From: Candidatus Avelusimicrobium luingense
GTDB lineage: Bacteria > Elusimicrobiota > Elusimicrobia > Elusimicrobiales > Elusimicrobiaceae
NCBI GenBank assembly: GCA_900315845.1
Contig: OOHK01000003.1
Span: forward strand, 1-44,783
Reading direction: 5' to 3'
Length of the DNA stretch: 44,783 nt
Below, piece after piece: positions 24,290-33,633 of this stretch (the stretch's first letter is position 1; each line of letters starts with the position of its first letter). The position numbers and the translations under genes are program-made. Below the pieces are notes generated by a model, which did not search any database, was not told the DNA's origin, and saw nothing but the letters and a program-made list of their open reading frames with translations.

Positions 24290-25701
24290 ACATTGCCCGC
24301 TTAATTCACCCCGGTTTTTGGTTTGATAAAACCCCGCTAGAGCAAGCCCTCGCCTTAGCCAAACGCGGGGTGGGCGGGTTTTGTATTTATGGCGGCACAC
24401 GCGAAAAAATAACTGAATTTACAAAAGCGGTACGTCAAGTTTCTCCGTTAGAAAATTTACTCATTTCTGCCGATTACGAAGACGGCCTTGGGCGCTGGTT
24501 GCCAGACGCGCCGCTGCTTCCGTCCAACATGGCTTTGGGGGCGGCGAACGATGAAAATTTAGCGTATGAAAAAGGTCTTTTAACGGCGCATCAAGCGCGC
24601 AGTTTAGGCGTAGATTGGGTCTTTGCTCCTGTTTTAGATTTAGCCGATAATGCGCTTAACCCGATCGTCAATACGCGCGCCTTTAGCAACGATCCGCAAC
24701 AGGTTATCCGCCTCGGACGCGCGTTTTTACGCGGTCTTAACGACGGCGGGGTGTTATCCAGCATAAAACATTGCCCGGGACATGGCGACACCACCACCGA
24801 TTCGCATGTATCTCTCCCCGTTTTACATAAAACAAAATCTCAATTGCTCGCGCGTGAATTGGTACCATTTTCTGCCTTGTTAGATGCTACCGACAGCGTA
24901 ATGTTTGGGCATTTACTTATCCCGGAAATTGACGCTGAAAACCCGGCTTCTCTTTCGCCAAAAATCGTAAAAGAAATTGTACGGGGCCAATTCCGTTACG
25001 ACGGGTGCATACTCACCGATGCGCTTTTAATGAAAGCCATCGGCGACGAAAAAACCGCCGCCTTAAAAGCCTTACAAGCCGGGGCGGACATTTTACTTGT
25101 TCCGCAAAATCCGTCTGAACTTTTAACGTTTTTGGAAGAAACAAAAATATCACCGGAAATTATTTCACGTGCACTCCGTCATCAAGACGTCTTATGTAAA
25201 AAAATTCAAACGCGTCCGGCAATGACTTCTCCCGTTCTTTGGCACACCGATTTTCCGCGCCGCACGGCCCAAAAAGCCATCGTCAAACGCGGGGATTTAT
25301 CGTCGTTCAAGCCCGGGCAAACTGTTTCATATATCGTCGTAGGAGATGACGGAAAGACTTCCGTTACACCTTTGCTCAACACGTTAAAGAAAAACGGTGT
25401 GAACGTAATTCCTTTTACAGAGCGCGCAGAAAATTTACTCATTATTTGTCTGCGCCGCTATCAGGCGTTTGCCGGAAAAATTGCGTTGGAAGAAAACGAT
25501 ATTGTCCGTCTAAAAAAAGCGGTAGAAAATGCGGAAAATTGTGTAAGCGTTTTGCTTGCCAGCCCGTGGGCGTTGCCCAAAGAACTCAAAATTAAAACTT
25601 CGTTATATACGTTCAGCCCCGCCCCCGAATTTCAGGAAACCGCGGCCGAAATTTTGTTAGGACAACGAACGGCGCAAGGCTCTTTGCCGGTGACTTTATA
25701 A
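24286..25701 (+). CDS. nagZ: Beta-N-acetylhexosaminidase, GH3 (NagZ-like)
   Basis: Cleaves GlcNAc from anhydromuropeptides. The N-terminal GH3 barrel holds DYEDGLGRWLPDAPLLPSNM, VDWVFAPVLDLADN, IVNTRAFSNDP, the catalytic His loop KHCPGHGDTTTDSH and the nucleophile Asp region GCILTDALLMKAI. There is no signal peptide, fitting cytoplasmic action on material imported by AmpG. At 471 residues it is longer than E. coli NagZ (about 340) and carries a C-terminal extension resembling the GH3 C-domain seen in two-domain NagZ proteins. The ATG at 24286 overlaps the anmK stop (ATGA). The frame is open to 24202, but that would overlap anmK by 88 nt. Confidence 0.93.
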   Translation: MNIARLIHPGFWFDKTPLEQALALAKRGVGGFCIYGGTREKITEFTKAVRQVSPLENLLISADYEDGLGRWLPDAPLLPSNMALGAANDENLAYEKGLLTAHQARSLGVDWVFAPVLDLADNALNPIVNTRAFSNDPQQVIRLGRAFLRGLNDGGVLSSIKHCPGHGDTTTDSHVSLPVLHKTKSQLLARELVPFSALLDATDSVMFGHLLIPEIDAENPASLSPKIVKEIVRGQFRYDGCILTDALLMKAIGDEKTAALKALQAGADILLVPQNPSELLTFLEETKISPEIISRALRHQDVLCKKIQTRPAMTSPVLWHTDFPRRTAQKAIVKRGDLSSFKPGQTVSYIVVGDDGKTSVTPLLNTLKKNGVNVIPFTERAENLLIICLRRYQAFAGKIALEENDIVRLKKAVENAENCVSVLLASPWALPKELKIKTSLYTFSPAPEFQETAAEILLGQRTAQGSLPVTL

Positions 25702-25703
25702 AT

Positions 25704-27518
25704 TTACCACCATGTTTTTACGGTAGCGTTAGTGGATGCGGCAACTGTTTTTTCGTCCGGAAGGACTAAAAACCGCGCTTGCGAACCGATACAAATTTCC
25801 CGTGCGTTTGTTTCTACACAATAGGAAATACTTTCATCTTTTCGGCCTGTATATCCCGTATCTTCATACACACGACCGTCTTGCGTTTGTTTAAGTCCCC
25901 ACGTTGCCCGAACGGTAATTCCGGGCAGCGAAAATGTATCCCCGGGCCACACTTCGTCAAACAAATGGTCTCCTGACAACGGCAATATCAGTTCCGCGCG
26001 GGAAATCCCCAACGCCGCCAAAGCACGTTGTATTTTCTCCGGCGAAATTCCCGCATTAAACACAATCGCTGTTTTGCCATTTGTACGAACAATAGCGGCA
26101 CGGTTATTCCACTCGCTAAGCAAGTAGGCCGTTGGACGATTTTGATACCAACGCCCGCCGAAAAATGCTACCAGCATCACGAACAAACAAGGCACAAATA
26201 AGCGACGTGCAAATGTTTTATGGGGAAGTTGGCTGATCCAAAAAAGCCCCACATAATAAGCCACTATACTTCCCGCGTTCCACGCCGTAGCCGAAATAGA
26301 AGATAATGAAAAAGAAGCGAAAAATTCCACCAATGTTTGGAAAATTTGTAATCCCCATAAACACGGATAATAAAGAATTACTCCCACGTGTAACGATGCT
26401 AAAAACGCATACAAAAACCCAAGCCCCATTAACACGGAAGCCATCGGCACGAGTATCATATTAGACACTAGCCCCATTAAGGAAACGCTATAAAATACGT
26501 TCGTGAACACAGGAAGTAAAACAAGTTGGCAGGAAAGTGTCGCCAGAAAAATCTGCGCAAAAAACCGCACTGTTTTTGACCACGAAGCAGGTATGCGGTA
26601 ATTATTCAAACAAATTACAATCGCAAGCGTGGCCAAAAAAGACATTTGAAAACCGGTATCAAATACGGCAGACGGCGTAATCCCCAAAATAATCAAACAC
26701 GCCAAGAGCAAACCCTGAAACACACCACTGTTTCTACCCAGAAAATAACCCACGCAGGCACAGCATGTCATCAGATATGCACGCAACAACGGGGCGTCCG
26801 CTCCGGCTACCAACGTATAAATGCCTGCCGTCAACAAAGACACAATCAGTAACGGGCGGCGGCTAAAGCCTAATGCAAAACCCAATGCAAGCGTAAGCAA
26901 TGTTACAAACCCGACGTTCCCGCCCGAAGCCACCAGCAAGTGTATTGCCCCGCTTTGCTGAAAAGCCGCATATAAATCGGCCGGAAATTCCCCGCGTTCC
27001 CCCAACAGGATACCACCTGCTATACCGGCAATTTGAGGTGGGAAAGAATCGGTCAGTTCCGTTAATATCTTTTGACGTACCGCACGCACGGCACGCCAAA
27101 ACCACGCAGCCTTTTTAACAACTGTTACCTGTGAAGTTTTAACTTCGGCATAGGTATGCTTTTGAGCCAGATAAGAACGCCAATCAAAATTCCCCGGGAT
27201 ATCTATTCCGTACGGTTTTTGCAAGCGTCCGGTTAGTTGAAGCGTATCTTTCCATTGGGGCGAAAAATTACCGATGCGCGCATATACACGCCCGGTTGCT
27301 TTCTGTCCGTTCACAGAAAACACATCTATAAAAACATTTTGTGTATCTTTTTTAATTACCGGGAAAGTAACTGCTTGACCGGTTAAAGTTACCTCTTTTT
27401 GCGGCAAAAAACGCGAAACGTCCTGCGGGGAAATGGCAGGACGATAGAACAAAGATAAACCAATCACAACCGCTACTACCAGCCACAACAGCGGCCGCTT
27501 ATATACCGACGGATGCAT
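25704..27518 (-). CDS. comEC: ComEC/Rec2 competence channel, reduced C-terminal domain
   Basis: Inner-membrane channel for single-stranded DNA uptake during natural transformation. Its 604 residues comprise two N-terminal membrane segments, an OB-like region (VTLTGQAVTFPV...VYARIGNF...LQLTGRLQKP), then the competence domain beginning LGERGEFPADLYAAFQQSGAIHLLVASGGNVGF and a long series of membrane helices. The usual C-terminal metallo-beta-lactamase domain is not recognisable. About 150 residues remain (RAAIVRTNGKTAIVFNAGIS...LILPLSGDHLFDE) without the HxDHDH metal motif. The start overlaps the recR stop by one base (TAATG). It faces nagZ with a 2-nt gap. Confidence 0.9.
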   Translation of the reverse strand: MHPSVYKRPLLWLVVAVVIGLSLFYRPAISPQDVSRFLPQKEVTLTGQAVTFPVIKKDTQNVFIDVFSVNGQKATGRVYARIGNFSPQWKDTLQLTGRLQKPYGIDIPGNFDWRSYLAQKHTYAEVKTSQVTVVKKAAWFWRAVRAVRQKILTELTDSFPPQIAGIAGGILLGERGEFPADLYAAFQQSGAIHLLVASGGNVGFVTLLTLALGFALGFSRRPLLIVSLLTAGIYTLVAGADAPLLRAYLMTCCACVGYFLGRNSGVFQGLLLACLIILGITPSAVFDTGFQMSFLATLAIVICLNNYRIPASWSKTVRFFAQIFLATLSCQLVLLPVFTNVFYSVSLMGLVSNMILVPMASVLMGLGFLYAFLASLHVGVILYYPCLWGLQIFQTLVEFFASFSLSSISATAWNAGSIVAYYVGLFWISQLPHKTFARRLFVPCLFVMLVAFFGGRWYQNRPTAYLLSEWNNRAAIVRTNGKTAIVFNAGISPEKIQRALAALGISRAELILPLSGDHLFDEVWPGDTFSLPGITVRATWGLKQTQDGRVYEDTGYTGRKDESISYCVETNAREICIGSQARFLVLPDEKTVAASTNATVKTWW

Positions 27519-28111
27519 TAAATTTTAGTACGCCCTTTGAGTGAGTACCCAAGCGTCATTTCGTCTATATAATCAATATCGCCGCCAAGCGGTACACCAT
27601 ATCCGATACGGGTAATTTGTTCCACTTGACCGCGCAACAAATCGGCTAAATATAAGGCAGTTGTTTCACCCTCGCTATCCGGATCGGTAGCGATAATAAT
27701 TTCGCGCACCGGAGGTTGAGCATTTTGTACGCGGGTTAATAATTCACGCACTTTAACGTGTTCGGCGCTGCGTCCGTCTAACGGAGAAATCGCCCCGTGT
27801 AACACATGATAAACACCCTTATAGGCTTTTGTTTTTTCAAGCACTTCAATATCTTGCGGATCTTCTACCACACAAATTTGGCTATGATCGCGGTCTTTAT
27901 CTGCACAGATGGGACATTGTTCCGTTTCACTGTAACAAAAACACGTTTGGCATAATTTAATATCTTGTTTCAAGGACGATAATGCACTGATAAATTCTTC
28001 CGTTTCACCTTGTGAAGCACGCAAGAAATACGCGGCAAAACGTTCTGCCTGCCGAGGGCCAACCCCGGGCAAGCGACGCAAAGCGCGAACAAAACGGTCT
28101 AAACTTTTCAT
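27518..28111 (-). CDS. recR: Recombination mediator RecR
   Basis: Works with RecO/RecF to load RecA at gaps. The 197-residue protein has a helix-hairpin-helix (LRRLPGVGPRQAERFAAYFL), the four-cysteine zinc finger (CQTCFCYSETEQCPIC), a Toprim domain (CVVEDPQDIEVLEKTKAYKGVYHVLHGAISPLDG) and the Walker B-like IIIATDPDSEGETTALYL. Length is normal. It is coupled to dnaX (4-nt overlap) and comEC (1-nt overlap). dnaX-recR is a common arrangement; comEC in the same unit links recombination to DNA uptake. Confidence 0.97.
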   Translation of the reverse strand: MKSLDRFVRALRRLPGVGPRQAERFAAYFLRASQGETEEFISALSSLKQDIKLCQTCFCYSETEQCPICADKDRDHSQICVVEDPQDIEVLEKTKAYKGVYHVLHGAISPLDGRSAEHVKVRELLTRVQNAQPPVREIIIATDPDSEGETTALYLADLLRGQVEQITRIGYGVPLGGDIDYIDEMTLGYSLKGRTKI

Positions 28112-29871
28112 GCGTTATCCTGCACAACTTCTCCGGAAAACATATCTAACACATCTTTAATTTCTTCCGGGGCTCCGTCGGAAGGTTTGGCTGCATGTAC
28201 TACTTCAGGCATAGCAAGCGGTTTTTCATCTAAAATTTTAACCGTTTTTCCGACTTTAGTCGCAGACGGTGTTTTTTTCGCCCGTGCGGCTGTTTGGCCG
28301 GTAGGAGTATTTGCAGCCAGATTAATAGTTATTTTCCGGCCGCCTAAATCTAACGCGGCTTTCTCTATTTCCGCAATTTTACTTTGGGCCGGAATTTGAT
28401 AAAACGCTTTTTCTGCCGAGAAAGACATCGTCCATTCATTGTCTTGGAACGACACATCACAATTTAACATGACATCATATACGAACGGACTTTTCTCAAA
28501 ATACTTCACCATTTTTTCCCACAATGCCTTGTTGGAAAGCGGCATTGCGGAGTTCGCAGCAAATGTAGCCGGTTTTTGTTCAACCGGTGCAGACGATTTG
28601 GCGGGTACAGCAGCGGAAGTCGGAGATGAATGTTTAGTAACCGCCTGGCGAGGAGCCGAAGCAACCGGAGTCGGGCGTGAAGCGGGAGAAGCCGTCGGGC
28701 GCGCAGTAGAAGGCGGTAAAGCCGCTTGTCCGTTTTCCAACGCTTCCAACCGCCGCACAAAATCGGCAATATCCAAACAACTATCCATCACCGTAAACAA
28801 ACCGACTTCGGCACTGATAAGCGCGTTATCGGCAAATTTTACTTCTTCGCAAATCTTGTTAATTTTGCGGGATACTTGCGCCAAAAAACCGGGACTTACC
28901 TTTCCCAAGACTTCGCTTGCTCCGGCAAAAGGCTCGGCGCCTTGGCCCAACGTAAAATAAAACGCTTCGCCTAACGCATTTTTCAAATCTTTCAAAAAGG
29001 AATTGGCATCAAATCCTTCGTTTTTAATAGTTTCAAATACTTGATGCAGCGAATCATTATCTTTTTGAATTAACGCACCGATGGCTTGTTTAATTAACTC
29101 ATCCGGCGTTAAGCCGAGCATATCACTCACCATTTTTTCGTCAATACGGTTACCGCCGTAAGCAATGGCACGGTCCAAAATCGTAAGAGCATCACGCATA
29201 GCCCCGCCAGCGTTTTTAGCAATAATTTTAGCCGCGGCCGGAGTTAATTCTATATTTTCCGCCCCGGACAAATCTAATAAATGCTCGGTAATTTCATCTA
29301 CTGTCAGCGGGCGGAAACGAAATGTTTGGCAACGGCTGACAATAGTGGCAGGTACTTTATGTTTTTCGGTGGTTGCTAAAATGAAAACAACGTGAGCCGG
29401 CGGTTCTTCTATCGTTTTGAGTAACGCATTAAAAGAACTGGCAGACAACATGTGCACTTCGTCTAAAATAAATACTTTAAAACGGTCGCGCGCCGCGGCA
29501 TACGCCACCGTATCAATAATGGCTTCGCGAACTTTTTCTACTTGTGTATTACTGGCAGCATCTAATTCCAACACATCCATATCGCCGCTTTGGGCAATTT
29601 CCAAACACTGGGGACATTTTCCGCAAGGTTCGGCGGTGGGTTTATTATCCGCGTGCCCGGTGCAGTTAAGTGCTTTTGCTAAAATACGGGCGGTAGTTGT
29701 TTTACCGCAACCGCGCGGACCGTAAAATAAATAGGCGTGGGCCACGCGTCCTAACTTAAGTGCGTTTTGAAGAGTCTTAGAAATACTTTCTTGTCCGACC
29801 ATGTCTTCAAATTTTTGCGGACGATATTTATTTGCCAAACTAATATAGGTAGAATTTTCTGCACTTGCCAT
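28108..29871 (-). CDS. dnaX: DNA polymerase III subunit gamma/tau
   Basis: Clamp-loader ATPase of the replisome. The 587-residue protein starts with LANKYRPQKFEDMVGQE, then Walker A GPRGCGKTTTARI, a zinc site (CTG...CGKCPQC), Walker B ILDEVHMLSASSFNALLKTIEEPP, sensor I LATTEKHKVP and SRCQTFRFRPL. Residues from about 370 on form an Ala/Pro/Ser/Thr-rich linker followed by a tau-like C-terminal domain. I see no obvious slippery A-run to produce a separate gamma form. First gene of dnaX-recR-comEC; it follows the DoxX-like gene by only 2 nt. Confidence 0.96.
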   Translation of the reverse strand: MASAENSTYISLANKYRPQKFEDMVGQESISKTLQNALKLGRVAHAYLFYGPRGCGKTTTARILAKALNCTGHADNKPTAEPCGKCPQCLEIAQSGDMDVLELDAASNTQVEKVREAIIDTVAYAAARDRFKVFILDEVHMLSASSFNALLKTIEEPPAHVVFILATTEKHKVPATIVSRCQTFRFRPLTVDEITEHLLDLSGAENIELTPAAAKIIAKNAGGAMRDALTILDRAIAYGGNRIDEKMVSDMLGLTPDELIKQAIGALIQKDNDSLHQVFETIKNEGFDANSFLKDLKNALGEAFYFTLGQGAEPFAGASEVLGKVSPGFLAQVSRKINKICEEVKFADNALISAEVGLFTVMDSCLDIADFVRRLEALENGQAALPPSTARPTASPASRPTPVASAPRQAVTKHSSPTSAAVPAKSSAPVEQKPATFAANSAMPLSNKALWEKMVKYFEKSPFVYDVMLNCDVSFQDNEWTMSFSAEKAFYQIPAQSKIAEIEKAALDLGGRKITINLAANTPTGQTAARAKKTPSATKVGKTVKILDEKPLAMPEVVHAAKPSDGAPEEIKDVLDMFSGEVVQDNA

Positions 29872-29873
29872 AA

Positions 29874-30314
29874 TTAACCTCTAAATGTCTGATTTGCGCG
29901 GCGTTGCGCGTTTTTATAATCTAAACTGATCTTGCCCGGGCCTAATAACACCGAAGGAAGAAGTGCGGTAACTAAAAGGATAATTAACGCAATATAAATA
30001 CGGTTGAATTCTCCGGCAAAAAACACAAAACCTACTGCCACTGCGCCTAGCACACTCAGGCCCGATACTAAACGCGTAAACCAACCCAACAGCAACATTA
30101 ACGATAATAATAATTGCACTACAAGCAGTCCGACACCTACCGTAACAGGCATCGGCACACCCAAGGCGGCAACATTGTATAAAAATCCACGATAATATAA
30201 TAAACAACCGATAACGGTATATGCTAAAACACTTCCAATAAAAAGCCGCGTTAAAAACAATGTCCATGAGAATGCTTTTTCATCAATTTGACAATGTAAA
30301 TCTAATTCTGTCAT
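29874..30314 (-). CDS. DoxX-like four-helix membrane protein
   Basis: A 146-residue protein with four predicted transmembrane helices (FLTRLFIGSVLAYTVIGCLL, TVGVGLLVVQLLLSLMLLLGW, LVSGLSVLGAVAVGFVFF, RIYIALIILLVTALLPSVLLG). The C-terminal LLGPGKISLDYK motif is typical of the DoxX/YphA family, whose members are linked to redox stress or quinone partners, though most are uncharacterised. The ATG at 30314 has GGTGA upstream; an ATG at 30323 would add three residues. It lies between the barrel-protein gene and dnaX with short gaps, so one long minus-strand transcript from 32.2 to 25.7 kb is possible. Confidence 0.72.
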   Translation of the reverse strand: MTELDLHCQIDEKAFSWTLFLTRLFIGSVLAYTVIGCLLYYRGFLYNVAALGVPMPVTVGVGLLVVQLLLSLMLLLGWFTRLVSGLSVLGAVAVGFVFFAGEFNRIYIALIILLVTALLPSVLLGPGKISLDYKNAQRRANQTFRG

Positions 30315-30327
30315 AAAATTCACCGGG

Positions 30328-31182
30328 TTAAAAATCTACTTCTACCGACATGGAAAAGAAAGTCTTGCGCGTTTCTTCGCGCCGCGGTTCAAACACTTCT
30401 ACACCGCCGGAAAACGAAAAGGCTCCTTGTTTAAGTGTTAACCCCGCGCTAACGGCTACCGCCGGGCGGCCTGTTTCGGCATATTCATACCGTGCCGCCG
30501 ATGCATAAGGCGTTAGCAAATACGTCGGGTAACTGACACGCAAGGCCGTAGCCGAACGCAAAAACCCTTGTACCACCGCCGTCATATACGGGATATCTGC
30601 CCAACTAAACGAAATACCGGGTTGGACTTGGTTATTATATTGTATCACTTTATGCCACGCGGCTTTCAAGTTCCAGGGACCCACTTCCGTTCCACCCTCT
30701 ACCCGGACGTTTGTTTCTACTTGTTTGTACGGTTCATCCAACCAAACACCTATGCTGTCTATGCGGGTGCGGGTACGGCCTTGTCCGATACGCACATCTA
30801 TAAACGGATCTTTGAAAATACCATGGCGGAAAAAAGGATGATATCTCCCCCCCGCAAAATAACTGACGCCCCGGTTTCCTACCGCTTCGGGCAAAAAATA
30901 CCCTTGCATATATACACGCCAATCATCGGAAAAATCATACGAGCCGCGCAAACCGTAACGATAAGTGGCACCTGTTTCTTCCACATCGGGAGCATCCGAT
31001 TGACGGTAAAATTCATACGACGGAGTAAAAATAAAATTGTTATCTAAATCCCACACGTACGTTCCGCGTACGGCAGAATAACCGCGTTCGCCGTTTACAC
31101 CCAAAAAACTGAGCTGCCCGTAGCATAACGCACACGGGCAGATCAGTAAGATGAAACTTAACAACGCAGTTTTAAGTTGCAT
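30328..31182 (-). CDS. Probable outer-membrane beta-barrel protein
   Basis: A 284-residue protein with a signal peptide (MQLKTALLSFILLICPCALCYG). It has many alternating, aromatic-rich strands (TYVWDLDNNFIFTPSYEFYRQ, YRYGLRGSYDFSDDWRVYMQGYF, FSFSGGVEVFEP) and ends in Phe (SMSVEVDF), the usual signal for outer-membrane assembly. No family was recognised and no transport motif is visible; with about 12 strands it could be a small porin or structural barrel. Its start overlaps the upstream deoxyhypusine synthase-like stop by one base (TAATG), so the two are translationally coupled. Confidence 0.75.
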   Translation of the reverse strand: MQLKTALLSFILLICPCALCYGQLSFLGVNGERGYSAVRGTYVWDLDNNFIFTPSYEFYRQSDAPDVEETGATYRYGLRGSYDFSDDWRVYMQGYFLPEAVGNRGVSYFAGGRYHPFFRHGIFKDPFIDVRIGQGRTRTRIDSIGVWLDEPYKQVETNVRVEGGTEVGPWNLKAAWHKVIQYNNQVQPGISFSWADIPYMTAVVQGFLRSATALRVSYPTYLLTPYASAARYEYAETGRPAVAVSAGLTLKQGAFSFSGGVEVFEPRREETRKTFFSMSVEVDF

Positions 31183-32246
31183 TATTTTTTGCGGGCTTTG
31201 GCGATTTTAGCGTCTTCGTCTTGTAAGAATTTTACATAGTTAGACGCTTTGCGTTTTTTCCACGCCCCTTTGTGATAACCGTAACCGATAATCAGCGGGA
31301 TAAGCGTGGTGCATTCGCCATACACCATTTGTTCAAGCGCGGTAGAAACTTTCCCCCAAGAGGAGGCTTCTTTTAAGGTAGAACCGGAGAGTGCCCCGTC
31401 GCGCACGTCGGCTACCGTAATTTGTACCGCATATTTGTGCATCGGAATTTCCGCGCCTAAAATTTCAGCGGCCACTACGGTATCTTGCGCAAAGTTTTTC
31501 GGCACGCCGCCCGACCACATCATAAGGCCCGTTTCTTTGGCTTTAATTTTGATTTTGGTCAGTTCCAAGAAATCTTTGGCACTGTCAATGGACACATGGG
31601 CACCCGGATGTTCCGTTTGGTGCGCTACAAAGCCGAACCCGGCCGAGCAGTCGCTAAACGCAGGAACAAATATCGGCACACCGTGTTTATACGCGTTATA
31701 GACGATAGAATCTTTACCTTTTTTATTTTTTTCCAACCATTTACCCATTTCCCAAATAAATTCGCGGGAAGAATAAGGGCGGGGCTCTAAATAATTGCAG
31801 ATTTTGTGGATGGTTTCATCGCAATTTTTGAGTTGGTCTTCGTCAATATAGGTGTCGTAGATGCGGTCAATGTGCAAATCGCGCAGCAAGTTATCGTCTT
31901 GATTGTAAGGAGTACCGATATAATGTTTATATCCTAAGGCTTCAAAGAAGTCTTGGTCCACGATATTGGCTCCGTTGGAAACGATAGCATCTACCATGTT
32001 GTTTTGAATCATATCCACCACTACTTTTTTCATACCGGCGGATACTAAAGACCCAGCAATACACAAAATAACCGAGCATTTCTTATCGGAAAGCATCATA
32101 TTATATATTTTGCTTGCTCTGGCCACTTCGCGCGACGCATAGGCCATACCCTCAAACGCTTCTACCATGGGGACCACATTGTATTTTTTCATATCAATGT
32201 GTTTGATGGTGTTTTTGAGGAAGTCTTTTTTTGTCAATTTTGCCAT
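31182..32246 (-). CDS. Deoxyhypusine synthase-like protein
   Basis: A 354-residue member of the deoxyhypusine synthase family, NAD-dependent enzymes that transfer the aminobutyl group of spermidine. NAD-site segments IAGSLVSAGMKKVVVDMI, VSNGANIVDQDF and FSDCSAGFGF are present, and K299 in EASSWGKV aligns with the catalytic lysine of the eukaryotic enzyme (EAVSWGK). Bacteria lack eIF5A, so another acceptor is expected; bacterial homologues are associated with homospermidine-type polyamine synthesis or related aminobutyl/guanidinobutyl transfer. It starts a minus-strand unit with a barrel protein and the DoxX-like protein, and is divergent from glyA. Confidence 0.88.
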   Translation of the reverse strand: MAKLTKKDFLKNTIKHIDMKKYNVVPMVEAFEGMAYASREVARASKIYNMMLSDKKCSVILCIAGSLVSAGMKKVVVDMIQNNMVDAIVSNGANIVDQDFFEALGYKHYIGTPYNQDDNLLRDLHIDRIYDTYIDEDQLKNCDETIHKICNYLEPRPYSSREFIWEMGKWLEKNKKGKDSIVYNAYKHGVPIFVPAFSDCSAGFGFVAHQTEHPGAHVSIDSAKDFLELTKIKIKAKETGLMMWSGGVPKNFAQDTVVAAEILGAEIPMHKYAVQITVADVRDGALSGSTLKEASSWGKVSTALEQMVYGECTTLIPLIIGYGYHKGAWKKRKASNYVKFLQDEDAKIAKARKK

Positions 32247-32338
32247 TTGTTTTCACACCTCTTGCTGAATTTAACTTCTATTTAGTAAATTATAGTAAAT
32301 AACGTAGATTTTTCATAGTAAAAAATCAAGGAGTTTTT

Positions 32339-33586
32339 ATGTATCCCGATTTGCACAAAACCGATCCCGAAGTGTTTAACGCCGTAGAAAAAGAACTTGC
32401 CCGCCAACGCGAGCGTATTGAACTGATTGCCTCGGAAAATTTTACCTCACTTGCCGTCATGCAAGCGCAAGGCTCGGTGCTGACTAACAAATATGCCGAA
32501 GGGTACCCTGCCAAACGTTATTACGGCGGATGCGAATATGTGGATATCGTGGAAACACTGGCCCGGGAACGCGCCAAAAAATTATTCGGAGCCGAACATG
32601 CCAACGTGCAACCGCACTCCGGAGCGCAAGCCAATATGTCGGTTTATTTTGCGTTATTAAAACCCGGTGATACGGTGCTGGGGCTAAACCTTTCCCACGG
32701 CGGGCATCTTACCCACGGTCACCCGCTTAATTTTTCCGGCAAACTTTATCATATGATTGCCATGAACGTGCGCAAAGATACCGAAGAAATTGATTACGAC
32801 GAAGCCGCCGCGCTTGCCAAAGAACATAAACCGAAACTCATTTTGGCGGGAGCCTCTAACTATTCACGCGTGTTTGATTGGAAACGCTTACGCGAAATTG
32901 CCGATAGTTGCGGTGCGTATTTAGCATGTGACGTGGCGCATTATGCGGGCTTAATTGCCGCCGGGGAATATCCTTCTCCCGTACCGTATGCAGATGTGGT
33001 TACCACGACGACGCACAAGACTTTACGCGGGCCGCGCGGCGGGCTGATTTTATGCAAAGAAAATTTGGCCAAAGCCATTGACAGCGCCGTTTTCCCCGGC
33101 GTGCAAGGCGGGCCGTTAATGCATGTGATCGCCGCCAAAGCGGTATGTTTCGGTGAAGCGTTAAAACCGGAATTTAAGACGTACCAACATCAAGTAAAAC
33201 TAAATGCTGCCGCCCTTGCGAACGCGCTTAAAAAACGCGGCTACCGGCTGGTAGCGGGCGGCACCGATTCGCACGTCATGTGTGTAGATTTACGCTCTAA
33301 AAATATGACGGGAAAAGTAGCCGAAGCCGCGTTAGATAAAGCGGGCATTACGGCTAACAAAAACACGATCCCGTTTGATCCGGAAAAACCGTTTGTAACC
33401 AGCGGACTACGTTTAGGAACACCGGCGGTAACTACGCGCGGAATGAAAGAAAAAGATATGGAACAAATTGCCGCGTTTATAGATGATGCACTTGCTCACC
33501 ATGATGATGAAAATTACTTGGTGCAAATTGCGCAACAAGTAAAAACTTTCTTAGAGAAATTCCCGCTGTACGAAACATTGAAATAA
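32339..33586 (+). CDS. glyA: Serine hydroxymethyltransferase
   Basis: PLP enzyme interconverting serine and glycine and charging tetrahydrofolate with one-carbon units. The 415-residue protein shows [19 protein letters not shown] at the N-terminus, [37 protein letters not shown], the PLP-binding lysine in [14 protein letters not shown] and [16 protein letters not shown]. Length is normal. AAGGAG precedes the ATG and a bidirectional terminator follows, so it is a single-gene unit. Confidence 0.97.
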   Translation: MYPDLHKTDPEVFNAVEKELARQRERIELIASENFTSLAVMQAQGSVLTNKYAEGYPAKRYYGGCEYVDIVETLARERAKKLFGAEHANVQPHSGAQANMSVYFALLKPGDTVLGLNLSHGGHLTHGHPLNFSGKLYHMIAMNVRKDTEEIDYDEAAALAKEHKPKLILAGASNYSRVFDWKRLREIADSCGAYLACDVAHYAGLIAAGEYPSPVPYADVVTTTTHKTLRGPRGGLILCKENLAKAIDSAVFPGVQGGPLMHVIAAKAVCFGEALKPEFKTYQHQVKLNAAALANALKKRGYRLVAGGTDSHVMCVDLRSKNMTGKVAEAALDKAGITANKNTIPFDPEKPFVTSGLRLGTPAVTTRGMKEKDMEQIAAFIDDALAHHDDENYLVQIAQQVKTFLEKFPLYETLK

Positions 33587-33600
33587 GAAAAGACTTTACA

Positions 33601-33633
33601 AAAAACACCCCGCTAGCTACGGGGTGTTTTTTA
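33601..33633. terminator. Bidirectional terminator between glyA and pilin 4
   Basis: A 13-bp stem (AAAAAACACCCCG at 33601-33613 with 33621-33633) with a 7-nt loop. The right arm includes the stop codon of the minus-strand pilin gene. Confidence 0.9.

Noticed and set aside
28506-28769. Leucine/arginine-rich frame antiparallel within the dnaX linker
   Set aside because: Low-complexity shadow of the Ala/Pro-rich tau linker.
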